The position numbers were made by a program, and so were the translations under genes. Positions 19,434 through 28,900 of a stretch of DNA of 64,000 nt are shown here, piece by piece. Below the pieces are notes generated by a model. The model worked only from the letters and a program-made list of their open reading frames with translations, did not search any database and was not told the origin of the DNA. The stretch comes from an uncultured Bacteroidota bacterium (GTDB lineage: Bacteria > Bacteroidota > Rhodothermia > Rhodothermales > Salinibacteraceae): the NCBI GenBank assembly GCA_913056185.1, contig CAJXLV010000002.1, positions 62,001-126,000 on the forward strand. Reading direction: 5' to 3'. How positions within the stretch are numbered: the first letter of the stretch is position 1; every line of letters starts with the position of its first letter.

Positions 19434-19450
19434 GAGGGGCGTGGAGCGGT

Positions 19451-19477
19451 GCGACAGCAATGCGCGACAGCAATGAG
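19451..19477. repeat. 13-bp tandem duplication
   Basis: gcgacagcaat occurs at 19451 and again at 19464 (period 13), with a partial third agcaatg following. It lies in the 50-bp gap between the pfkA and Nif3-like genes. Confidence 0.6.
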
Positions 19478-19483
19478 CAATGC

Positions 19484-20614
19484 TTACGACGGGACGGGCG
19501 GGACCGGTTCGGCGTTGGTCTTCACATCAGGGTTGGGGACGCCGAGCGAGATGCCGAGGTCGAGGGCAGAGGCGAGAAGGGGAGCGTCCATGGGGACCGT
19601 GCGGGTATGGCCCGCCACGTCTGCCAGGGGCACCGTGGTGAACGATCCCTCCTGTACCCCCACCATGATCCCGGCGCGGCCGGTGGCGGCGAGGGCAGCG
19701 GCCCGGGTGCCAAAGGCCGTCGCCAGGTTGCGGTCGTACGCGGTGGGAGTGCCGCCGCGCTGCATGTGCCCGAGCACCGTGGTGCGAACGCTACTGTCCA
19801 CAAACTCGCGCAATTCATCGGCCAACACATTGCCGATGCCCCCCAGGCGGAGGGAGTCTGTACGGCGGTCGTCTCGTTCCTGCACCACATGTTCGCCATC
19901 TTTCTGCTTCGCCCCTTCGGCGACGGCTACGATTGTAAAGCGCTGCCCGACCCGCTCGCGCTCGCGGCACACCCGGGCCACCTCCTCCACCGTGTAGTCC
20001 AGCTCGGGAAGAAGGATGACATCGGCCCCGCTGGCGAGACCGGCGTGGAGGGCAATCCACCCGGCATGGCATCCCATCGTCTCCACAATCATGACCCGGT
20101 GGTGGCTCTGGGCCGTCGTGTGAATGCGGTCGATGGCCGCCGAGGCGATGTGGACGGCGGTATCGAAGCCGAACGTGCGGTCTGTACCCACCAGGTCGTT
20201 GTCGATGGTTTTGGGCAGGCCCACCACTTCAATCCCCAGCTCAGACAGGCGATGGGCGATGGACATGGTGCCGTCGCCCCCGATGGCAACCAGGGCGTCG
20301 AGTCCCAGGTTTTGGACGGTCTTCAGCACCTGCGCAGACACGTTCGCGCCGCCGCGGGGGTGGTAGTTGAACGGGTCGGCCCGGTTGCTGGCGCCAAGAA
20401 TGGTGCCGCCCTGCGTGAGGATGCCGCTGACGTCGCGATAGTGAAGCGGCTCCACATTTCGCTCCACCAGCCCCTCAAACCCATCGAGGAAGCCCAGCAC
20501 CTCGGCATCGTGCTTGAGGATCAGGGACTTTGTGACGGCCCGGAGCGCTGCGTTGATGCCGGGGCAGTCGCCCCCGCCGGTAAGAACACCGATGCGGAGA
20601 GTTTGGGTGGGCAT
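19484..20614 (-). CDS. pfkA: 6-phosphofructokinase (group III type)
   Basis: A 376-residue protein starting MPTQTLRIGVLTGGGDCPGINA. It has the nucleotide loop GGDGTMSIAH, the catalytic segment LPKTIDNDLVGTDRTFGFDTA and the substrate site ETMGCHAGWIALH. The Gly in GGDG (E. coli 104) usually marks ATP use, while the Lys in PKTIDND (E. coli 124) is usual in pyrophosphate-dependent and group III enzymes. The combination G104/K124 matches the mixed-substrate PFK subfamily, with ATP the more likely donor. The ATG at 20614 gives the family N terminus; the frame is open much further upstream. Confidence 0.93.
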   Translation of the reverse strand: MPTQTLRIGVLTGGGDCPGINAALRAVTKSLILKHDAEVLGFLDGFEGLVERNVEPLHYRDVSGILTQGGTILGASNRADPFNYHPRGGANVSAQVLKTVQNLGLDALVAIGGDGTMSIAHRLSELGIEVVGLPKTIDNDLVGTDRTFGFDTAVHIASAAIDRIHTTAQSHHRVMIVETMGCHAGWIALHAGLASGADVILLPELDYTVEEVARVCRERERVGQRFTIVAVAEGAKQKDGEHVVQERDDRRTDSLRLGGIGNVLADELREFVDSSVRTTVLGHMQRGGTPTAYDRNLATAFGTRAAALAATGRAGIMVGVQEGSFTTVPLADVAGHTRTVPMDAPLLASALDLGISLGVPNPDVKTNAEPVPPVPS

Positions 20615-20746
20615 GGGCGGATTGGAACGATGAACAGAGGCAGACGGGTTGTATGCGTTCCCTACTCGGTGGGGGAGAGTACAGGGAAGGTAGATTGTAG
20701 CCTGCACTCGGGCAAGTGCTGTCCGCGCTTTTTTGACCTCTCTTCT

Positions 20747-21145
20747 ATGCCTGCCATGGCCTCCGATTCTGCGACGAACGTTCTGGGCACGTCGCTTCAG
20801 CCGTGCTCTACCGATCCCACAACAGGTTTCTACCGCGACGGGCACTGCCGCACTGGGCCGCGCGATCGGGGCCGACACGTGGTGTGCGCAGAAATGACGG
20901 AGGCGTTTCTGCAGTATACAAAAAAGCAGGGCAATGATCTGATGACGCCCCGCCCTGCGATGAACTTTCCGGGGGTGGAGCCGGGGGATCGGTGGTGCCT
21001 CTGTGCGGCCCGCTGGCAGGAGGCGGCGGCGGACGGGGTGGCGCCGCCCGTGGTCTTGGCGGCGACGGAGGAGACGGCGCTCAACGTGGTGTCGCTGAAG
21101 GTGCTGAAGAGGCACGCCGTGGACGCTCCGTCGACCGGCGCGTAA
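20747..21145 (+). CDS. DUF2237 family protein
   Basis: A 132-residue cytoplasmic protein with the DUF2237 pattern: NVLGTSLQPCSTDPTTGFYRDGHC, then VVCAEMTEAFLQYTKKQGNDLMTPRP, FPGVEPGDRWCLCAARW and VVLAATEETALNVVSL. The whole family length is covered. Function is unknown. An in-frame ATG at 20756 is an alternative start. It is divergent from pfkA and convergent with msrB. Confidence 0.9.
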   Translation: MPAMASDSATNVLGTSLQPCSTDPTTGFYRDGHCRTGPRDRGRHVVCAEMTEAFLQYTKKQGNDLMTPRPAMNFPGVEPGDRWCLCAARWQEAAADGVAPPVVLAATEETALNVVSLKVLKRHAVDAPSTGA

Positions 21146-21172
21146 GGCCCGCCGGGAAGAAGGGGCGCGGTG

Positions 21173-21733
21173 CTACGTGCGAGGGGAGGGAAGTGGCTTC
21201 CCGGCAGGGACGAAAGTGAGCGCCAGGCCGTTGTTGCAGTAGCGCAGCCCTGTGGGCTCGGGCCCATCCTCGAACACGTGCCCCTGGTGTCCCCCGCACC
21301 GCCGGCAGTGATATTCGGTCCGCGGGTACCCCAGCTTCATGTCGCGCTTTGTGTCCACCTGTCCCTCTAGCGGTGCCCAAAAGCTGGGCCAGCCTGTACC
21401 GCTTTTGTACTTGGTTTTGGACGAGAACAGAGGCAGGCGGCACGCTGCACACAGGTAGGTGCCTGTGCGGGTCTCTTCGAGCAGGGGGCTGGAGCCCGGC
21501 GGCTCGGTGTCGGCCTCGAACAAGATCCGATACTCGTCGGCCGAGAGGAGCGTACGCCACTGCTCTTTGGACGTTTGCAGGGCGGGCGCCGCCTCAGGGG
21601 GCGCATGGACCCACAGTGAGTCGGGGGCCGACACTGGGGGCGTCGAGTGGCTTGGGCTACAGGCCGAAACGGAAAGGGCTGCGGGTGCCAGAGATGCCCA
21701 GGTCAGATGTCGGAGAAACGCACGTCGATCCAT
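21173..21733 (-). CDS. msrB: Exported peptide methionine-(R)-S-oxide reductase MsrB
   Basis: A 186-residue protein with an N-terminal export signal MDRRAFLRHLTWASLAPAAL...SACS, which looks like a twin-arginine or lipoprotein signal. The MsrB domain follows: SADEYRILFEADTEPPGSSP, the zinc pairs CAAC and CRRC, the GWPSF segment and the catalytic Cys in RYCNNGLALTF. It would repair oxidised methionine in periplasmic proteins. The ATG at 21733 gives the signal peptide; the open frame upstream lacks family features. Confidence 0.92.
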   Translation of the reverse strand: MDRRAFLRHLTWASLAPAALSVSACSPSHSTPPVSAPDSLWVHAPPEAAPALQTSKEQWRTLLSADEYRILFEADTEPPGSSPLLEETRTGTYLCAACRLPLFSSKTKYKSGTGWPSFWAPLEGQVDTKRDMKLGYPRTEYHCRRCGGHQGHVFEDGPEPTGLRYCNNGLALTFVPAGKPLPSPRT

Positions 21734-22012
21734 GAGGGGCAGGTGTTGGTTGAGGAGTCGAAAGTGTCTCTGGGATGCCGGGCACCCGGGGGCAGAGAGC
21801 GACTGCAACGGGGAGGGCGCGGGACTCGCCGGGCGGCGCGAGCGATGAATACCGCTATGCATTGTCGAACACACGCACGCCTCCCGCGTGTTTTCCGCAC
21901 AACTGGTAACAATTCGCCACAGATTTTGTACGTTGGCGTACGCTAAAGGGAGGAGAGAGCTCCGGTCCCCCCGCTCGCGTTCCCGCATCCTGCGCATCCA
22001 GCCCCCAACTCC

Positions 22013-22441
22013 ATGGGAGCGCCTCTCCCTTCATACGGTCTGCCCCTGTGGGCGCGAGGGCTGGCGCTCCTGCTCGTGGGAGGGATGTTGTGCCAGAGCG
22101 GACCGGTCCAGCTGCTCCAGCGCCACGCGGCATCACACGCCCACACGTGCCACCACTGCACCGATGGCATGTGCCCACGGACCCCGAGCGAAGCGTGCAC
22201 CTGTACGGCCTCCACGCCCTCAGGGGGGGCTGGGGCACTGTTCGTAGAAAGCTGCGACCACTCCGGGCCGACCGCCCCCGCCCCCCTTCTCACGACCAAA
22301 TGGGCCCGAGTCGTTCCCGCCCGCGCCCCCCATCCCCGGAAGCACACGAAGCCGCGCGTCCATCGCCCCTGTCGCCTCGTTCCCCAACGCCTCGGCGACG
22401 AGATCTTTCGTCCTCCTCGCATGGGAGTCCTCCGCGCCTGA
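22013..22441 (+). CDS. Small exported His/Cys-rich protein, possibly metal-binding
   Basis: A 142-residue protein with a hydrophobic N terminus (about residues 13-30) and a potential metal-binding cluster HAASHAHTCHHCTDGMCPR followed by CTCTA. The C-terminal part is Arg/Pro-rich. The gene directly precedes the TonB receptor, which resembles copper receptors, so a role in copper binding at the envelope is a fair guess. An ATG at 22048 lies in a different frame. I do not recognise a named family. Confidence 0.6.
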   Translation: MGAPLPSYGLPLWARGLALLLVGGMLCQSGPVQLLQRHAASHAHTCHHCTDGMCPRTPSEACTCTASTPSGGAGALFVESCDHSGPTAPAPLLTTKWARVVPARAPHPRKHTKPRVHRPCRLVPQRLGDEIFRPPRMGVLRA

Positions 22442-22513
22442 GTCGACCGTCCAGGCGCCGCTCCCATTCCCCTTTCTGCACGGATCGGTCATCCGTGTCT
22501 CTGATCATGCTTT

Positions 22514-22518
22514 GGAGG
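22514..22518 (+). promoter_or_regulatory. Strong Shine-Dalgarno sequence of the TonB receptor gene
   Basis: ggagg lies seven bases before the ATG at 22526. Most genes in this window have no comparable ribosome-binding site, so this one stands out and supports the chosen start. Confidence 0.7.
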
Positions 22519-22525
22519 ACTCTCT

Positions 22526-24892
22526 ATGGACCGTATTTCTATTGCATCCGTCGTCGTGTCTTTTCTCATTCTGTTGTCCGGCCCCGCGGCGTCTGCACAG
22601 TCGCAGGGCACCATCACGGGCCGCGTTATCGATGCCGAAACGGGCCGTCCCCTTCCCGGCGTCAACATTGTGGCCCGGTCCGCGGGCGACACGTCGCTGC
22701 GCGGGGCCAGTACCGGGCCAGAAGGGCAGTTTGTGCTCTCTGCGCTTCCGCCCGGCTCCTACACGCTGCAGGCCCGCTTCGTGGGCTACACCTCCCAAGA
22801 ACAAAAGCAGTCCCTGCGTGCCGGACAGTCCGCCCGCGTGCAGTTTTCCCTGTCGCGGCGCACCGTTGGCCTGGAGGCCGTCGAAATCACCGCCCGGCGC
22901 ACCGCCCGCGAGGCCGCCGAGCAGATTCAAAAAGCCGACATCCAAGAAGCCAATCCGCGCGATGCGGGTGAACTAATGCGCAGCATTCCGGGCACCAATG
23001 CCGTACGGCGCGGCCCGCTGGGGCTCGACCCGGTGGTGCGCGGCCTGCGCGAGACGCAGGTCGGGGTGTACGTCGATGGAATGCGCACCTTTCCCGCCGG
23101 CCCGGCGCGCATGGACTCGCCGCTGAGCCACACCGGCCCGTCCACCATGCAGGGCGTAGAGGTGGCCAAGGGGCCGTACGCGCTGACGTGGGGCGGCGGG
23201 CAGCTCAGCGCCATCCGCGTCGAGACAGGCGATCTGTTCCGGGCAACACGCCCTGCGGGGCTGAGCGGACAGCTGCGGAGCGGGTACGACACCAACGTCG
23301 AGGCTTACGATGTGACTGGCACAGCCACGGGGCGCCGCGGGCCTGTTGCGTACCGTCTCAGTGGGGCCTACCGGGCGGGCCAGGCCTACCAGGCCGGGAA
23401 TGGCACGAGCGTGCCCGCCCAGTTTCTGAACCGCGAGCTGCGCGCCAAAATCGGCTACAAGCTCGGCGACAACCAGCGCCTGACGGCCGGCGGCGGGTAC
23501 CAGCGGCAAGATGATGTGCGCTACCCTGGACGGCTGCTCAACGCGGAGTTCTTCAAGAGCGGACGCGCCCGCCTCGGCTACGAATACACCGCGGGGCAGG
23601 GCCTCGTGCGCTCGGTGACGGCGACTGCGTACGGCTACCAGACCCTCCACACAATGAACAACGAGGACAAGGTCACCTACGCGTCCGAGAACTTTCCCGG
23701 GCCGCCCCTACGCGTCTCTGTTGCGTCGGACATCACGACGTTGGGCGGACGTGTGGCCACCGAACTTGCGCCCGCGCCGGACCTGCGCCTCAAGGTGGGC
23801 GCTGACGGCTATCGTGCCTACCGCGACGCCGAACGGCCCTTCAAGGTCGTGATGAACGGAGAGCCGAGGGTGCCGCCCTTCTACGAAAGCGACCAGATTT
23901 GGCCGGGCGTCTCCATCGCCAACGCCGGCGTCTTCGCGCAGGTCACCCGGCTGCTGGGAACGATGGAGGCGACCGCCACCGCCCGCGCCGATGCTGTGTG
24001 GGCCGGGGCCGACGAATCGCAGGTGAGCGACGTGTACCTCGACATCGCCGCGCCGGACGACGAGACGCTCGACCCGGATGCCCTCGACCAGCGAGAGTTG
24101 AACGTGAGCGGCGCGCTGATGCTGACGGCCCCGCTGTCCGATGCGTGGTCGCTCTCCCTCGGGGGAGGCACGGCTGTGCGCACCGCCGGCGCGCTGGAGC
24201 GCTTCGCCGACCGCTTCCCCGCGAACAAGGCGCAGACGAGCGCCGAATTTATCGGCACCCCCCGCCTGGAGCCGGAGCGCTCCTGGCAGGCCGACCTGGA
24301 GCTGCAGGCCCGGTACGACCGCGTCTCGGTAAAGGTGAGCGGGTTTGCGCGGCACCTCTCCAACTACATCACGCTCGAAGACGCCCCGGACGTAGAGCCA
24401 ATGCTCCCGCTCCCCATCTTCGCGGAGGGGCCGTACCGCTACACCAACGGGGCGGCCACGTTCTACGGCGGCGAAATGTCAGCCTCTGTCGCCTTGCTCG
24501 CGTCGTTCACCGCCCGTGTGTCCGGGAGCTATCTCTGGGGCAAGAACCTGGAGACCAACCAGCCGGCGCTGGGCGTGGCGCCGCTGCGGGGCGACCTGGG
24601 GCTGCGCTGGGAGCCACGAGGGGGGCGCGTGTACGTGGAGGGCACCCTGACCGCCACCGCGAGGCAGGACCGCGTGGCTGAGGCGCTGGGCGAAACGCCG
24701 ACCGACGGCTCTCTCACGCTCGACCTCCAAGGGGGGGTCGACATTGGGCGCGGCATCTCGCTGGAAGGCGGCGTGACCAACCTCACCGACACCGACTACG
24801 TGAACCACCTAAACGCGAAGAATCCGTACACCCGCACGCCCATTCCGGAGCCGGGGCGCGTCCTATTCCTGGGGGCCACCTACGCGTTTTGA
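22526..24892 (+). CDS. TonB-dependent outer-membrane receptor, probably copper
   Basis: A 788-residue protein with a signal peptide (ending VSFLILLSGPAASAQ), a carboxypeptidase-regulatory-like domain (GTITGRVIDAETGRPLPGVN...), a plug domain (about residues 135-245, with RSIPGTNAVRRGPLGLDPVV) and a C-terminal 22-strand barrel ending in FLGATYAF. Segments DDVRYPGRLLNAEFFKSGR and ERFADRFPANKAQTSAEFIG resemble the OprC/NosA copper-receptor group. It would import copper or a copper chelate using TonB energy. The substrate is inferred. The His/Cys-rich gene 84 bp upstream supports it. Confidence 0.87.
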   Translation: MDRISIASVVVSFLILLSGPAASAQSQGTITGRVIDAETGRPLPGVNIVARSAGDTSLRGASTGPEGQFVLSALPPGSYTLQARFVGYTSQEQKQSLRAGQSARVQFSLSRRTVGLEAVEITARRTAREAAEQIQKADIQEANPRDAGELMRSIPGTNAVRRGPLGLDPVVRGLRETQVGVYVDGMRTFPAGPARMDSPLSHTGPSTMQGVEVAKGPYALTWGGGQLSAIRVETGDLFRATRPAGLSGQLRSGYDTNVEAYDVTGTATGRRGPVAYRLSGAYRAGQAYQAGNGTSVPAQFLNRELRAKIGYKLGDNQRLTAGGGYQRQDDVRYPGRLLNAEFFKSGRARLGYEYTAGQGLVRSVTATAYGYQTLHTMNNEDKVTYASENFPGPPLRVSVASDITTLGGRVATELAPAPDLRLKVGADGYRAYRDAERPFKVVMNGEPRVPPFYESDQIWPGVSIANAGVFAQVTRLLGTMEATATARADAVWAGADESQVSDVYLDIAAPDDETLDPDALDQRELNVSGALMLTAPLSDAWSLSLGGGTAVRTAGALERFADRFPANKAQTSAEFIGTPRLEPERSWQADLELQARYDRVSVKVSGFARHLSNYITLEDAPDVEPMLPLPIFAEGPYRYTNGAATFYGGEMSASVALLASFTARVSGSYLWGKNLETNQPALGVAPLRGDLGLRWEPRGGRVYVEGTLTATARQDRVAEALGETPTDGSLTLDLQGGVDIGRGISLEGGVTNLTDTDYVNHLNAKNPYTRTPIPEPGRVLFLGATYAF

Positions 24893-24910
24893 GCACCGCC
24901 CGCCTCCGGA

Positions 24911-24951
24911 GAGATTTGCGATTTCTCACGTTCTCCGTGAGCTTGAATCTC
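24911..24951. other. Nested stem-loop after the TonB receptor gene
   Basis: Two nested stems, gagatt/aatctc (outer) and ctcacg/cgtgag (inner), lie 20 bp past the stop codon. They could end the transcript, though no clear U-run follows. Confidence 0.5.
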
Positions 24952-25176
24952 CCAGGCCTTCGCCCACGCCCAACACGAGAAAGGTGCAGGCGTTAAGGTT
25001 TAGCATAAATCGCCCGGGAGTTGCCGGAAAGCAGTCCGCGGTCTTGGGTTGCTGGGTGTTCTGCTGTACATTCATCTTGTGCCGCACCCGATTCCCAAAA
25101 GGGACCCTGACGGGCATCCGCCCTCTGGCGGCGGAAGGCAAACCGCCCACATGTTTCTGTTGAACGGTGTCTTGGT

Positions 25177-25830
25177 ATGCCGCAGCTTTTTCCGAAGAAG
25201 GCCAACACCCTTCCGCTCCTTTCGCTGGGGGCCTCGCTCCTTGGAGGCGTGCTGCTGGTGTTCTTGGTCTGGTACTACTTCTCGCCGGAATTTAAGGTCG
25301 TGGGCTACCAGCCCGACCAACCCGTTCCGTACAGCCACCAGATTCACGTGGACAAACTGGGGATGGACTGCCAGTATTGCCACACCAACGTGGCCAACTC
25401 GAAGCATGCCAACGTGCCGGCTACCGAAACCTGCATGACGTGCCACAGCCAGGTGAAGGAAAATTCCCCCAAGCTGCAAGCAGTCCGCGAGAGCTGGGCC
25501 AACAAGGAGCCGATCGAGTGGACGAAGGTGAATCACTTGCCCGACTACGCCCACTTCAGCCACGCCGCCCACGTGAACAAGGGCGTCGGGTGCGAGACCT
25601 GCCACGGCCGCATCGACCAGATGGGCGCGGAGGGCGTGTACCAGGCGGAGCCACTGTCCATGGGCTGGTGTCTTGATTGTCACCGGCAGCCCGAAAAGTA
25701 CCTGCGGCCCAACGACGAGATCACGACGATGGGCTACACACAGCCGGCCAATTTTGTAGAGCGCAATCTGGATCGGATTCGGAACCGGGGCATTCAGCCC
25801 CCTACGAATTGCTCGGCGTGCCACTACTGA
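25177..25830 (+). CDS. actA: Alternative Complex III subunit ActA, pentaheme cytochrome c
   Basis: A 217-residue protein with one N-terminal membrane anchor (about residues 14-35) and five CXXCH heme c motifs: CQYCH (about 65), CMTCH (86), CETCH (139), CLDCH (165) and CSACH (213). This is the ActA pattern. It faces the periplasm and takes electrons from the ActB iron-sulfur part toward ActE and the oxidase. It opens the act-cox cluster. Upstream, TTG-N20-TACATTC near 25051 faintly resembles a Bacteroidota promoter, too weak to call. Confidence 0.96.
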   Translation: MPQLFPKKANTLPLLSLGASLLGGVLLVFLVWYYFSPEFKVVGYQPDQPVPYSHQIHVDKLGMDCQYCHTNVANSKHANVPATETCMTCHSQVKENSPKLQAVRESWANKEPIEWTKVNHLPDYAHFSHAAHVNKGVGCETCHGRIDQMGAEGVYQAEPLSMGWCLDCHRQPEKYLRPNDEITTMGYTQPANFVERNLDRIRNRGIQPPTNCSACHY

Positions 25831-25855
25831 ATGCCTCCGGTAAATGCCTCCGGGT
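25828..25855. repeat. 13-bp tandem duplication starting at the actA stop codon
   Basis: aatgcctccgg occurs at 25830 and 25843 (period 13). The first copy begins inside the actA stop codon. Confidence 0.65.
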
Positions 25856-25966
25856 TGAGCGTTCTGCGTTCGGTGTGTTGCGGCGTGGCCCGTCTCCCGT
25901 TTAACGCACAGCACTCAACCGCCTACGCTCAACGCCCCCTCTCACCCCGTAACGCCACCGCGCAGT

Positions 25967-28900
25967 ATGATCGAGTTAGACGTCGTAGATCCGGACTCGG
26001 CCGACCGCAACGACGAATCGGGGCCTACGTTCTGGCGCCACTGGTCCGAGTCGGACACGGAGACGGACGGCAACGACCTTCTTGAGTTTGAACCCGGCGA
26101 CAGCGAGCCGCCCAGCGGAGCGTCGCGCCGCCAGTTTCTCCAGCTGATGGGCGCGGCGATGGCCATGGCGGGCCTGGCGGGCTGCCGCCGCCCGGAAGAA
26201 AAAATCCTGCCGTACGCCGAGAATCCGGAAACGGTGATGCCCGGCGTGGCGGACTACTACGCCACGGCCATGCCCTTCCGCGGCGTGGTGCGGCCGGTTG
26301 TGGCCAAGAGCAACGAGGGGCGCCCGACCAAGATCGAGGGAAACGGCGACCACCCGGTGGGGCAGAAGGGGACCAGCCCCTTCGAGCAGGCCTCGGTCCT
26401 GAACCTCTACGATCCGGACCGCTCCCGCGTCGTGCGCCAGGGTGGTGTCCCGGCGTCGTGGGACGACTTTGTGGCGTTCTGCCGCCGGCTCGGCACCGAG
26501 GCGGAACAGCGGCAGGTGGCGGTGCTCGTGGAAGACACCGACTCGCCCACCGTGCAGGCCATGCGCCGGCGCATGGAAGACCGCTTCCCGGGCCTACGGT
26601 GGGTGCCCTACGCGCCGGGGGGCGGGCAAGACGCACGCCGCCTCGGCATGCAGCAGGCGTTCGGGCGCCCCCTGCGGCCGCGCTACGCCCTCGACGAGGC
26701 GGAGACGATCGTCAGCCTCGACGCCAACTTCCTCGACGGCCGCTCGCACGACTTCGTGCGCAATTCCAGCGGCTTTGCTGAGGGGCGGCGCCTGGAGGAC
26801 GCGGACGGCACCATGAGCCGCCTCTACACCATCGAGAGCCGCTACTCCACTACGGGCGGAGCCTCCGACCATCGCCTCTCGATGCGCGCCGGCCGCATCC
26901 CGGCGTTCGCCGCGGCGCTGGGGGCGGAGCTTGGCGTGGGCGACGCGCCGGAGGCCGCCTGGAGCGAGAAGGAGCGCCTGCACGTCCGTGAGGTTGCGCG
27001 GGACCTGCGCGAGGCCGGCGCGAATGGGGTCGTGATGGCGGGCGAATCGCAGCCGCCGGCGGTGCACGCCCTTGCGATGGCCATCAACCAGCGGCTCGGC
27101 GGCCTCGGCACCACCGTGATGCTCCTCGACACTGGGCAGGACGAGGCCCAGCCGCAGGACGAGGCCCTGGCCGACCTGACCGCATCGATGCGCGCCGGGG
27201 AGATCGACACGCTCTTCATGCTCGGCACAAACCCGGTGTACGACGCGCCGGCGGAGACGGGCTTCGCGGACGCTCTTGCGAACGTGCAGGAGACCGTGCA
27301 CCTGGGCCGCCTCCGCAACGAGACCGCCCAGGTGGCCGACTGGCACGTGCCCCGCACGCACTACCTGGAGCAGTGGGGCGACGGCCGCGCCTACGACGGC
27401 ACGCTCTCGGTCATCCAGCCCCTCATCCGCCCGCTCTACGACGACGCCCACTCGCTCATCGAGGTGCTCAACCTTGCGGCCACAGGCGTGGAGGCCAGCG
27501 GGTACGACCTCGTGCGCGAACAGTGGCGCGCCCGCCTCGGGGAGCCCTTCCGCGAGCAGTGGCGCCAGGTGCTGCACGACGGGTACGTGGACAATACCGG
27601 CTACGAAACCGCCTCCGTCGGCCAAGCCGCCGTGCCCTCGGTGGAGGCGCCCGGGGGAGACGACGACCTGGAGGTGGTCTTTCGGGCCGACCCGAAGCTG
27701 CTGGCCGGGCGCTTCTCCAACAACCCGTGGATGCAGGAACTGCCGGACCCCATCACCAAAATCGTGTGGGACAACGTGGCCGTCATGAGCCGCGCCACCG
27801 CCGAGGAGCTGGGCGTCACCGTGGACCGCCGAGAAGGCAGCTTCTACGCCGACCGCGTGGAGCTTTCCCTCAACGGGCAGGCGGTGGAGCTTCCCGTGTG
27901 GGTGCAGCCGGGCTACCCGGACGGCTCCATCGGGGTGACGATGGGCTACGGCCGCACCCTCGACTCCACCCGCGAGTCCGAGAGCACGCCGTTCTGGGAC
28001 ACGAGCGACGAGACCAACATTTACAACGGGGCGCCGGTCGCTGGGGGCGTCGAGGGAGCCGGAGACGGCGTAGATGTGGTGGGAGCCAACGTGGCCCCGA
28101 TGCGCCCGGTGGGCGGACGCGTGGCCGCTGGGGCGGAGGTGGCGAAGGTGGGCAGCGACTACCTGATTGCCACGACGCAGGAGGAGGGCACCATGCAGGG
28201 GCGTCCCATCGTGCGGTGGGCCACGCTCGAAGAGTTCAAGGACGATCCCTACTTCGTCAACGAGTCGCAGCCGCCCGTGCCCAGCGTTGGGCACGGCGAC
28301 GAGGGCGGGCATGGCGGGGAGCACGGGGGCGGAGAGCACGGGGGCGATGGCGCCGCGCACGACGTGTCCGGGCACGGCCTGGACGCTGGGCCAGGCGCCG
28401 ACGCCCATGCGGCCGAGAGCATGCCCGAGCAGGCGGCACAGGGCGAAAGCGGTGGGCACGGGGGCGACGGGGCGGCCCACGGCGGCGAGCAGGAAGCGCC
28501 CGCCGGCCAGCGCCAGCGCGACTATCCGATGCCCTGGCAGGAAAACCACCCGACCGAGCAGCCCGAGTTCAAGGACAACCCGTACTACGGCAACCAGTGG
28601 GGCATGACGGTGGACCTGAACACCTGCACCGGCTGCAACGCCTGCATCGTCGCGTGCACCAGCGAGAACAACGTACAGGTGGTGGGCAAGGACGAGGTCA
28701 GCAGGGGCCGGCACATGTACTGGATTCGCAACGACCGCTACTACGTGAGCGAGGAGGAGGGGGACGACGACCCAGAGATGCTCATGCAGACGGTTATGTG
28801 CCAGCACTGCGAAAACGCTCCCTGCGAGGCCGTATGCCCGGTGGCCGCTACGGTGCACTCGCCGGACGGCACCAATCAGATGGTGTACAACCGCTGCATT

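Noticed and set aside
18423..19997. 524-codon plus-strand frame opposite the Nif3-like and pfkA genes
   Set aside because: It is antisense to two well-supported genes and crosses their boundary; no domain is visible.
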